Shown here in pieces: positions 1 through 5,336 of a DNA stretch of 5,404 nucleotides (the first letter of the stretch is position 1; each line of letters begins with the position of its first letter). Both the position numbers and the translations under genes were made by a program. The notes under the pieces are model-generated. The model did not search any database and had not been told where the DNA came from. It saw only the letters and a list, made by a program, of their open reading frames with translations. The DNA comes from CAYLLT01 sp964591605. GTDB taxonomy: Bacteria > Planctomycetota > Phycisphaerae > UBA1845 > PWPN01. The stretch lies in assembly GCA_964591605.1 (NCBI GenBank), contig CAZQEN010000443.1, positions 1 through 5,404 on the forward strand. Direction: 5' to 3'.

Positions 1-5
1 CCCAC

Positions 6-61
6 GGGTCCCGGCGCGCCGGGACATTCGCATCGGCGGATATCCCGGCGCGCCGGGACCC
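6..61. repeat. GC-rich palindrome pair forming a 19-bp inverted repeat
   Basis: The 16-base perfect palindrome TCCCGGCGCGCCGGGA occurs at 9-24 and again at 43-58; the first copy extends to 18 bases (8-25). In addition, 6-24 is the exact reverse complement of 43-61, so the pair can fold into one hairpin with a 19-bp stem and an 18-base loop (25-42). Each palindrome contains the 8-base core GGCGCGCC. No T-run follows on either side, so this is not a typical intrinsic terminator. It could be a dispersed intergenic palindromic element, a binding site for a dimeric protein, or a 3' hairpin of a gene lying left of the window. The symmetry is seen directly; the role is unknown. Confidence 0.75.
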
Positions 62-142
62 ATGCCACGGCTCGACTGAGCTCGCCGAAGTCCCGCCGTT
101 GTTGTCACGCACCCGTGAGAAGGGAGGACGCTGCACAGGCCT

Positions 143-170
143 TTGCGGGGCCGGCGACCTGAGATATACT
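143..170 (+). promoter_or_regulatory. possible sigma70-like promoter of the SNF2 gene
   Basis: TTGCGG (143-148) and TATACT (165-170) are separated by 16 bases and resemble -35 and -10 boxes; the -10 matches the consensus at five of six positions, while the -35 is weak. Transcription would start near 177, giving a leader of about 35 bases before the GTG start at 213. This is the only AT-rich hexamer in the region with suitable spacing. It is a pattern match only, and planctomycete promoters are poorly characterised. Confidence 0.35.
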
Positions 171-212
171 GCAGGCATTGGACACATCTGATTCTCGGCA
201 CGGAGGCTGAGC

Positions 213-3200
213 GTGCTTTCCGAACTGCTTTCCGAGGAATTCGACGACGACGCGCGCGAGGAGGGCGAGGCGTTTCTGCGTGCGCGGGCGGTGCGGATCG
301 AATCGTTCCAGCGGGATGGGAGTGAGGACTACATCGACGCGGAAGTGCGTGACGGGGAAGGCTATGAGGTCACGCTGGTGCTCGCCGGCGATCGCAACCA
401 CTTATACCTGCAAGCGAGCAGCGACTGTCCGTGCGAGGATGCGTACTGCAAGCACATCTGGGCGACGATCCGGGCGGTGGAGACCGATTACGCGCTGCCG
501 GCGGTGCGGGAGGCCAGCCTGGAATACACCGGGCTCGACGACGATGTCGAGGAGGAGCTGCAGGAGAATGCGGCGGCCGGGGGCCGATCCGATCGGGGTC
601 AGAGGACGGGGGCCCTGGGTGGGTCGATGTCGGGGTATCGCGGGAGCAGCGGACCCGAGGGTCCAGCATGGCGGCAAGAGGTTCCTGCTTGGCAGAGGCT
701 GCTGGCGGGCTGCGGGCGAGGGTCGCCGCGCTACCACGAGCCGCCACGGACGGGTGACACGACGCCCATTGTTCCCTCGTACGTTTTCGAGGAATGGAGC
801 AGTCAGCTCAGCGGGGCGTTCGTGATCAGCCTTGCCCAGCATCGCAGCCGGGCGGATGGCACGCCGGGCAAACTGGCCAAACTGACGCTGCGGCCGGAGG
901 ATGTTCCACGGCTTCAATACGACATCGACCGGCATATCTGCCTGATGCTGATGGGGACGGCCGTCCCGCACCGTCACTATGCCTATCCACGATACGCGCA
1001 GGCGACCGGGCATTCGCAGTGGGAGCTTCGGGGCGAGACGCTGCTGGCGGTCCTGGGGCTGATCGGACAGACGGGGCGGCTGATGCGGAGGACCGCGCGC
1101 GGTGAGGAGCCGACCGCGCTGCACTGGGAGGCCGAGCGCCGTGAGTTCGTGCTGACGCTTGAAGAGGACCCGGAGCGGCAGGGCGTGCGCCTGCAGGGAT
1201 GGTTGCGGCGGCGGCCGGCGGATCCGGGCCCGGATGGAGAGCCGCAACGGCGTGAAGATCGACTTCCGATTCAGGACGTCGAGCACGTTCTGCACGGCCA
1301 GTTCTTCGTCTCCGGGAGCCGGCTGGGCGTGGTGAACGTGCACGAATGCGGAGACTGGCTTGCGCTCCTCAAGGGGCAGGCGGGCCTGTTCATTCCGAAT
1401 GGGGATCGCGAGCGGTTCCTGAGGCAACTGGCCGGGACGGACCGGTGCCCGCCGATCGAATTCCCAGATAGCTGGCGCATGAGCATCAGCGGGGACGTGG
1501 CGCCGCAGCCGGAACTGGTGCTCCGCACCGGCAGGGCCCAGACCACCGTCACCGCGGAGCTGCGATTCAAATACGGCAACGCCACGGTGGACTGGTCGGC
1601 GCCGGGCGCGTGGATTCTCGAGTCCATCGAGCGCCAGGTGCGCCGCCGGCGCGACATCGAGGCGGAAAGTTACCAGCGATTGCGTCTGCTGGGCTTCTGG
1701 TCGGACTGTTACGGGCGGTTGATGCTGAATGCCAGGAAGCTGGCGGGCGTGCTCACGAAGCTGGTCGCCGAGAAGTGGAGCGTGCTGCTCGACAACCACT
1801 CCTTCCGGACCAGCACCGGCGTGTCGGTCCACGTCGGGACGGGGATCGACTGGTTCGAATTGAAAGCGCAGGTGGAGTTCCACGGGCAGTCGATCGGGTT
1901 GCCGGCGATTCTGGCGGCGGCCAGGCGCGGCGAGCAGTTCGTGCGGCTGGGGGACGGCTCGTTCGGGATGCTCCCCGAGGAGTGGCTGGCGCGGCACAAG
2001 GCGATGCTGGAGCTCGCGAGCGTGGAAGGGGGGCAGATCCGCTATGGCCGGTCGCAGATCGGGTTCATCGATACGCTGCTGGCGGAGCTGCCCGAGGCGC
2101 GGTTCGACGAGCAGATCGCGGCGGCCCGCAGGAAACTCCATGACTTCGGCGGGATCCGGTCGGTATCGGCGCCGGAGGGGTTCGTGGGCGAGCTTCGGCC
2201 CTATCAGAAGCAGGGGCTGGCCTGGATGGAGTTTCTGCGCGAGTTCGGGTGGGGGGGCTGTCTGGCCGACGACATGGGGCTGGGCAAGACGGTGCAGGTG
2301 CTGGCGAGGCTGCTGGCTCAAAAACGATCCGGGGCCGGCGTTTCGCCGGTGAACCGCCCATCTCTGGTGGTCGTGCCCAAGTCGGTGGTGTTCAACTGGG
2401 CGCGGGAGGCCCAGCGGTTTACGCCGGACCTGCGCGTGCTCGATTACACGGGGACGGAGCGGCACGCCCAGCAGGAGGAGCTGGCACAGGCGGACCTCGT
2501 GCTGACCACGTATGGGACGCTGAAGCGCGACATCGCGACGCTCCGCGAGCAGGAGTTCGAGTACGCGATTCTGGATGAGGCGCAGGCGATCAAGAACCCG
2601 GCGTCGCAGAATGCCAAGGCGGTGCGGCTGCTGAAGGCCGGGCATCGGCTGGCCCTGACCGGCACCCCGGTGGAGAACTGCATCGGCGATCTGTGGTCGA
2701 TCTTCGAGTTTCTCAACCCGGGCATGATGGGGACGCTGACGGCGTACAAGCGGGCGTTCAAGACCAGGGGCAGCGGCGAGCAGCTCGCCCTGCTGCAGCG
2801 GATGCTCCGGCCGTTCATCCTGCGGCGGACCAAGCAGCAGGTGGCGCCGGAACTGCCCGCCCGCAGCGAGCAGGTCATCGAGTGCGAGCTGACCGGCCGG
2901 CAGGCGGCGACGTACGGCGAGCTGCGCGATCACTATCGCGCGGCGCTGCTGGGCCGGTTGGATCGCGAGGGCATGGCCAGAAGCAAGGTGTACGTGCTCG
3001 AAGCGCTGCTGCGCCTGCGGCAGGCCGCGTGTCATCCGGGGCTCATCGACAAATCGCGACGCGACGAAGAGGCCGCCAAGCTCGAAACCCTGCTGCCCAT
3101 GCTGCAGGAGATGATTTCCGAGGGGCACAAGGCCCTGGTGTTCTCGCAATTCACGTCGATGCTGAGCATCGTGCGCAACCGGCTCGAGCAGGAGGGCATC

Positions 3201-3578
3201 GTCTACGAGTATCTCGACGGACAGACGGGCGACCGCAAGACGCGCGTGGACCGGTTCCAGAGCGATCCGAAATGCCCCGTCTTCCTGATCAGCCTCAAGG
3301 CGGGGGGCATCGGGCTGAACCTGACCGCGGCGGAGTACGTTTTCATCCTCGACCCCTGGTGGAACCCGGCCGTCGAGGCCCAGGCTATCGACCGCACGCA
3401 CCGCATCGGCCAGACCAAGCAGGTCTTCGCCTGCCGGCTGATCGCCAAGGACACGGTCGTGGAGAAGGTCTTGGCGCTCCAGGAGACCATGCGCGACCTG
3501 GCCGACGCGATCATCAACGCCGACAACGCGCTGATCCGGACGCTGCGGCGCGAGGACCTGGAGATGCTGCTGTCGTAA
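213..3578 (+). CDS. SWIM zinc-finger SNF2-family helicase-like ATPase
   Basis: This is a complete 1121-residue SNF2/Rad54-type ATPase, a DNA translocase expected to use ATP to remodel or displace proteins on duplex DNA in the cytoplasm. The GTG start at 213 is chosen because GGAGG at 202-206 lies six bases upstream. Near the N-terminus is a SWIM zinc finger, CxCx4CxH, with Cys72, Cys74, Cys79 and His81, in CPCEDAYCKH. A Gly/Arg-rich linker (about 118-185) follows, then a long region (about 190-655) without motifs I can place, probably matching the bacterial SNF2-associated part. The ATPase core is intact: LRPYQKQGLAW (661-671), Walker A DDMGLGKT (686-693, Lys692), Walker B DEAQ (788-791), LTGTP (815-819), LVFSQF (975-980), motif V around 1028-1040, and motif VI DRTHRIGQ (1060-1067). 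The tail ends REDLEMLLS. DEAQ in place of DEAH is usual in bacterial SNF2 proteins. The cellular substrate cannot be told from sequence. The tail is partly duplicated at 4271-4384. Confidence 0.95.
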   Translation: MLSELLSEEFDDDAREEGEAFLRARAVRIESFQRDGSEDYIDAEVRDGEGYEVTLVLAGDRNHLYLQASSDCPCEDAYCKHIWATIRAVETDYALPAVREASLEYTGLDDDVEEELQENAAAGGRSDRGQRTGALGGSMSGYRGSSGPEGPAWRQEVPAWQRLLAGCGRGSPRYHEPPRTGDTTPIVPSYVFEEWSSQLSGAFVISLAQHRSRADGTPGKLAKLTLRPEDVPRLQYDIDRHICLMLMGTAVPHRHYAYPRYAQATGHSQWELRGETLLAVLGLIGQTGRLMRRTARGEEPTALHWEAERREFVLTLEEDPERQGVRLQGWLRRRPADPGPDGEPQRREDRLPIQDVEHVLHGQFFVSGSRLGVVNVHECGDWLALLKGQAGLFIPNGDRERFLRQLAGTDRCPPIEFPDSWRMSISGDVAPQPELVLRTGRAQTTVTAELRFKYGNATVDWSAPGAWILESIERQVRRRRDIEAESYQRLRLLGFWSDCYGRLMLNARKLAGVLTKLVAEKWSVLLDNHSFRTSTGVSVHVGTGIDWFELKAQVEFHGQSIGLPAILAAARRGEQFVRLGDGSFGMLPEEWLARHKAMLELASVEGGQIRYGRSQIGFIDTLLAELPEARFDEQIAAARRKLHDFGGIRSVSAPEGFVGELRPYQKQGLAWMEFLREFGWGGCLADDMGLGKTVQVLARLLAQKRSGAGVSPVNRPSLVVVPKSVVFNWAREAQRFTPDLRVLDYTGTERHAQQEELAQADLVLTTYGTLKRDIATLREQEFEYAILDEAQAIKNPASQNAKAVRLLKAGHRLALTGTPVENCIGDLWSIFEFLNPGMMGTLTAYKRAFKTRGSGEQLALLQRMLRPFILRRTKQQVAPELPARSEQVIECELTGRQAATYGELRDHYRAALLGRLDREGMARSKVYVLEALLRLRQAACHPGLIDKSRRDEEAAKLETLLPMLQEMISEGHKALVFSQFTSMLSIVRNRLEQEGIVYEYLDGQTGDRKTRVDRFQSDPKCPVFLISLKAGGIGLNLTAAEYVFILDPWWNPAVEAQAIDRTHRIGQTKQVFACRLIAKDTVVEKVLALQETMRDLADAIINADNALIRTLRREDLEMLLS
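3548..3576 (+). repeat. 29-base direct repeat, left copy (SNF2 3' end)
   Basis: These 29 bases, covering the last nine codons of the SNF2 gene and the first base of its stop, recur without mismatch at 4354-4382, 806 bases to the right. Upstream the two copies align without gaps for a further 28 codons at about 64% base identity (54 of 84 by hand count). Downstream they align again across the start of the next gene. The perfect block includes every third codon position, so protein conservation alone does not explain it. Confidence 0.9.
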
Positions 3579-3590
3579 CCGATTCGTGCT

Positions 3591-3635
3591 ATGGGCAGAT
3601 CCGGACCACTCAAGCTTCTTCCTGAGGCCATCTTT
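3591..3635 (+). pseudogene. 5' relic of a zinc-ribbon membrane protein gene
   Basis: Twelve bases after the SNF2 stop, an ATG opens 15 codons (MGRSGPLKLLPEAIF) that align without gaps to the first 15 codons of the intact gene at 4391 (MLTFEPLKIPPEAFC). Seven residues match, including PLK and PEA, and about 29 of 45 bases match. Similarity stops before the zinc-binding cysteines, where unrelated sequence leading to the DUF4160 promoter begins. The frame happens to stay open into the DUF4160 start, but nothing suggests a real fusion protein. The homology is short and would be weak alone; it is credible because the SNF2 tail just upstream is duplicated in the same order. Confidence 0.5.
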
Positions 3636-3659
3636 CAGTCCCAGGTAGCTCAGTCGTCA

Positions 3660-3688
3660 TTGATGCTTGAGGTCCGCTGCAATAGAAT
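3660..3688 (+). promoter_or_regulatory. sigma70-like promoter before DUF4160
   Basis: TTGATG (3660-3665) and TAGAAT (3683-3688) are 17 bases apart, the optimal spacing, with four and five of six consensus matches. Transcription would begin near 3695, only about four bases before the ATG at 3699, so the message would be nearly leaderless. There is no convincing Shine-Dalgarno sequence before that ATG. An in-frame ATG at 3687 would lie within the -10 box and is less likely. This is a pattern match only. Confidence 0.45.
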
Positions 3689-3698
3689 GGGCGGTAGA

Positions 3699-3934
3699 AT
3701 GCCGACGGTCCTGAGAATAGGCGGTTACCGTTTCTTCTTTGTTTCGCTCGACCGCGGCGAGCCCCGCACATTCATGTGCGACGGGAAGACATGGTCGCGA
3801 AGTTCTGGCTGGATCCGGTGGTTCTCGCGCGAGCGGGCGGCTTCAGCCGGCCGGAACTCAATGCGATCGCCAGACTTGTTGTGGAGCATCGCGAGTTCCT
3901 GCTGGAGAGATGGCATGAGTTCTTCGGCGCTTGA
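3699..3934 (+). pseudogene. DUF4160 protein gene, broken by a one-base frameshift
   Basis: The first 22 codons from ATG 3699 read MPTVLRIGGYRFFFVSLDRG then EP, the typical DUF4160 opening. The frame is then lost in a run of four C (3762-3765). From 3767 the next-lower frame reads HIHVRREDMVAKFWLDPVVL and continues through RAGGFSRPEL to ERWHEFFGA, stopping at TGA 3932-3934. That is the rest of a DUF4160 domain, including the family's FWLDP and WHE(Y/F)FG elements. One extra C, or a -1 slip on the C-run, would restore E-P-P-H-I-H and a normal 78-residue protein. DUF4160 is a small domain of unknown biochemistry, commonly encoded just before DUF2442 and regarded as a possible toxin partner. The end overlaps the DUF2442 start by 20 bases, as usual for coupled pairs. 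The frameshift may be genuine decay, a sequencing indel, or programmed. Confidence 0.8.
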
Positions 3935-4220
3935 CCTGGAAAACGCCCGCGCCAAACGCGTGACGGCCAGCGAGGATTCGCTGACCATCGATCTCGCCGA
4001 CGGCCGCACGCTGATCGTGCCGCTGCTTCTCTATCCGCGTCTCTGGCATGGCACGCCGGAGGAGCGCAATCACGTCGAGATCTTCGGCGACGGCACGCAT
4101 CTCCACTGGCCGGACCTCGACGAGGACCTGACCGTGGAGGGCCTTCTCGCCGGTCGGCCGTCAGGCGAGAGCCCGCAATCGTTGAAGAATTGGTTGGCGG
4201 AACGAAAGAAAACAGGGTAA
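3915..4220 (+). CDS. DUF2442 domain protein, candidate antitoxin
   Basis: This 101-residue protein matches the DUF2442 family: a short N-terminal segment, a beta-rich stretch (SLTIDLADGRTLIVPLLLYP, about residues 18-37) and the conserved closing region HWPDLDEDLTVEGLLAGRPS (about 64-83), ending ERKKTG. The ATG at 3915 lies inside the last codons of DUF4160, in a different frame, so translation is probably coupled to it; GGAGAG at 3904-3909 supplies a Shine-Dalgarno-like stretch. DUF2442 next to DUF4160 is a recurring pair proposed as a type II toxin-antitoxin-like module, with DUF2442 as the likely antitoxin; this is association, not demonstrated mechanism as far as I know. Because of the upstream frameshift, the unshifted DUF4160 start at 3699 now reads into this same frame, which could give a 173-residue fused product. 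The DUF2442 reading frame is intact. Confidence 0.85.
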   Translation: MSSSALDLENARAKRVTASEDSLTIDLADGRTLIVPLLLYPRLWHGTPEERNHVEIFGDGTHLHWPDLDEDLTVEGLLAGRPSGESPQSLKNWLAERKKTG

Positions 4221-4261
4221 ACGGCGGGTGTGCTCTGCAGAAATCAAACCCGTCCCGTTTT
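4219..4261 (+). terminator. probable intrinsic terminator after DUF2442
   Basis: Bases 4219-4224 pair with 4255-4260 and 4225-4229 pair with 4248-4252, giving an 11-bp stem with a two-base bulge (4253-4254) and an 18-base loop. The right arm runs into TTTTCTT (4258-4264). The hairpin begins at the DUF2442 stop codon, where a terminator for a self-contained two-gene unit would be expected. The long loop and interrupted T-run make it moderate in quality. Confidence 0.45.
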
Positions 4262-4270
4262 CTTCGTCCC

Positions 4271-4384
4271 AAGATCCTCGAGCTCCAGCAGCACAAACGC
4301 GGCCTCGCCGAGGCCATCATCACGCAGGCCAACAGCCTGCTGCAGGACCTGACGCGCGAGGACCTGGAGATGCTGCTGTCGTGA
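4271..4384 (+). pseudogene. 3' relic of a second SNF2 helicase gene
   Basis: These 37 codons plus stop read KILELQQHKRGLAEAII, then TQANSLLQDL and TREDLEMLLS. They align gaplessly with residues 1085-1121 of the intact SNF2 protein (KVLALQETMRDLADAII to REDLEMLLS), with 22 of 37 residues identical. The KILELQ...K.LAEAII...LTRED wording fits the usual C-terminus of bacterial SNF2 proteins well, so this is a real SNF2 tail and not a chance match. All ATPase motifs are absent and the frame upstream of 4271 has no SNF2 similarity, so it cannot encode an enzyme. It carries no frameshift or premature stop. Its TGA ends seven bases before the ATG of the zinc-ribbon gene, which suggests the ancestral SNF2 gene was directly followed by that gene. 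Confidence 0.85.
4354..4382 (+). repeat. 29-base direct repeat, right copy (SNF2 relic 3' end)
   Basis: This copy is identical over all 29 bases to 3548-3576. Here it ends the truncated SNF2 relic; the stop is TGA, not TAA. The two copies point the same way and bracket the DUF4160/DUF2442 cassette, so recombination between them would remove about 806 bases and leave a single intact SNF2-to-zinc-ribbon junction. Confidence 0.9.
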
Positions 4385-4390
4385 TGACCG

Positions 4391-5161
4391 ATGCTGACCT
4401 TCGAACCACTGAAGATTCCGCCTGAGGCGTTTTGCCGCGGTTGCGGATACGCGCTGCGGGAGCTGACAGTGCCACGATGTCCGGAATGTGGCCGGCTGTT
4501 CGATCCGCAGGACCCGCTCACGTGGACAACCCGGGCCAGCTTTGGCGGCTGGCTGTGGTGGCAGGACCGGTTGGACGCGTGGGCACGCGCTCCCACGATC
4601 TGGGAACTCGCCGCGACGCTGCTCATCACGGTCCTTGCAGTTATTCGGGCGTCCATGCTGCCCGCGCGGGATAACGACGTCGCGAAGGAGCTTCTACTCT
4701 CGCCGCTGCGGTGGTTCGGCGCGATTCTCGCCGTGAGGCTGCTTGTTCTGAGCGTGCGCGGCATGGCTTCGCTGCCGGTTCCCAGGGAGCGTGGCCGGAC
4801 GCTACGATTCCTCTGCATGCCACTGTGCGGGGTCGCGCTGCTGTTGGCGATGGCCTGGTGTGATGGGAGTCTCGCCGCGCAAAGAAGGTGCTTGATTCAT
4901 CGCCAACGTCTGGTGGCACTGTGCGGTGACAGCTTGAAGCAGCAAAAGCCGCTACTGCGCCGGATCGGGAGTCTCGGCATGGTCATCGCCGCGCCGCAGC
5001 CCGGCGGCGCCGTGCAGCTCACCATCGACCTCGACTACTACGACCGATGGTCGAGTTATCCCCGCCACATTCTTTACGACCCTGCTGCCGGCAGCGCGCC
5101 GAGCGAACACGACCCGCTTTGGCCGATGCAGGGCTTTTTCCTGAAGCGAAGCCGGTATTAA
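4391..5161 (+). CDS. zinc-ribbon membrane protein of unknown function
   Basis: This 256-residue protein opens with a compact zinc ribbon: Cys15 and Cys18 in CRGCGY, Cys30 and Cys33 in CPECGR, followed by LFDPQDPLTW. Hydrophobic stretches at about 70-90, 107-123 and 139-156 look like three membrane helices; about 100 mostly polar C-terminal residues follow. There is no signal peptide before the ribbon, so the N-terminus is probably cytoplasmic. I recognise the ribbon-plus-helices layout from planctomycete proteins of unknown function and know no specific role. The ATG at 4391 gives the only frame that includes the ribbon, but it has no good Shine-Dalgarno sequence. It starts six bases after the stop of the SNF2 relic, so its translation may formerly have been coupled to a full SNF2 gene. 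Another ATG at 4384 overlaps that stop (TGATG) but is in a different frame and closes after 13 codons. With a terminator-like hairpin upstream, its current promoter is unclear. Confidence 0.8.
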   Translation: MLTFEPLKIPPEAFCRGCGYALRELTVPRCPECGRLFDPQDPLTWTTRASFGGWLWWQDRLDAWARAPTIWELAATLLITVLAVIRASMLPARDNDVAKELLLSPLRWFGAILAVRLLVLSVRGMASLPVPRERGRTLRFLCMPLCGVALLLAMAWCDGSLAAQRRCLIHRQRLVALCGDSLKQQKPLLRRIGSLGMVIAAPQPGGAVQLTIDLDYYDRWSSYPRHILYDPAAGSAPSEHDPLWPMQGFFLKRSRY

Positions 5162-5255
5162 GGTGTGCATCGGCAGCAACGGCCGCAGGAATGCAGAACA
5201 GATCAGGAATGGACCTGATGCTCCCTCTGTGTCGGCGAAAACAGCCGGCGGCGTT

Positions 5256-5277
5256 GTTCTCGAAACTGCACGAGAAC
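5256..5277. repeat. small hairpin in the 3' intergenic region
   Basis: GTTCTCG (5256-5262) and CGAGAAC (5271-5277) form a perfect 7-bp stem around an 8-base loop. No T-run follows in either direction. It may be a minor structure in the 3' untranslated region of the zinc-ribbon gene, or chance. Apart from this and the terminator at 5309-5336, I see nothing in 5162-5404. Confidence 0.3.
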
Positions 5278-5308
5278 GAAAACGGCAGATTGTGGCGAGA
5301 TGAGCAAC

Positions 5309-5336
5309 AAAAAAGCCGGCCCTTTCGGGTCGGCTT
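5309..5336 (-). terminator. intrinsic terminator for leftward transcription
   Basis: AAGCCGGCCC (5313-5322), loop TTTC, and GGGTCGGCTT (5327-5336) form a 10-bp stem with one G-T pair. The six A at 5309-5314 become a T-run directly after the hairpin when read on the minus strand, which is the classic Rho-independent layout for a transcript entering from the right. On the plus strand the hairpin is followed by CGGGG, so it should terminate the zinc-ribbon gene poorly, if at all. The gene or RNA it serves lies mostly or wholly beyond 5404. Confidence 0.75.

Larger units (their letters stand above)
3577..4353 (+). other. candidate inserted DUF4160/DUF2442 segment between duplicated junctions
   Basis: The interval between the 29-base repeats contains the zinc-ribbon 5' relic, a promoter-like pair, the DUF4160/DUF2442 genes, a terminator-like hairpin and most of the SNF2 3' relic. 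The order (full SNF2, partial zinc-ribbon gene, cassette, partial SNF2, full zinc-ribbon gene) is what single-crossover integration of a circle carrying that junction would give. A tandem duplication with an internal deletion would also give it. No integrase, transposase or terminal inverted repeat is visible, so I do not call it a named mobile element. The duplication is seen; the mechanism is inference. Confidence 0.45.

Noticed and set aside
66..90. Short dyad around GCTCgactGAGC, possibly a dispersed intergenic repeat
   Set aside because: The stem is only four bases and I cannot confirm further copies from this window.
402..3401. 999-codon open frame on the minus strand opposite the SNF2 gene
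   Set aside because: Its codons align exactly with those of the SNF2 gene, so it stays open simply because that gene avoids TTA, CTA and TCA, which are rare at this GC content. The translation is rich in Arg, Pro, His and Gln and shows no recognisable domain, whereas the plus strand encodes a complete SNF2 motif set.
213..3578. SNF2 gene as part of an anti-phage system such as DISARM
   Set aside because: SNF2-type ATPases occur in DISARM, but no methylase, DUF1998, phospholipase D or other partner is visible, and SWIM-type SNF2 proteins are widespread outside defence loci.
2693..3625. 310-codon plus-strand frame inside the SNF2 gene
   Set aside because: It is a GC-rich shadow with Gly/Ala/Arg-rich translation and no motif; the overlapping frame carries essential helicase motifs.
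4190..4384. 64-codon frame from a TTG start as a real small gene
   Set aside because: Only the last 37 codons have any similarity, and this is to the SNF2 C-terminus. The upstream part overlaps the DUF2442 end and the terminator hairpin, so I annotate just the relic.
4384..4425. 13-codon frame from the ATG overlapping the SNF2 relic stop (TGATG)
   Set aside because: It closes quickly and is in a different frame from the zinc-ribbon gene. It might be a former start lost by an indel, but nothing here tests that.
3772..4818. 348-codon minus-strand frame across the cassette and zinc-ribbon gene
   Set aside because: It opposes several recognisable plus-strand domains and has a low-complexity Arg/Ser-rich translation with no family I know.
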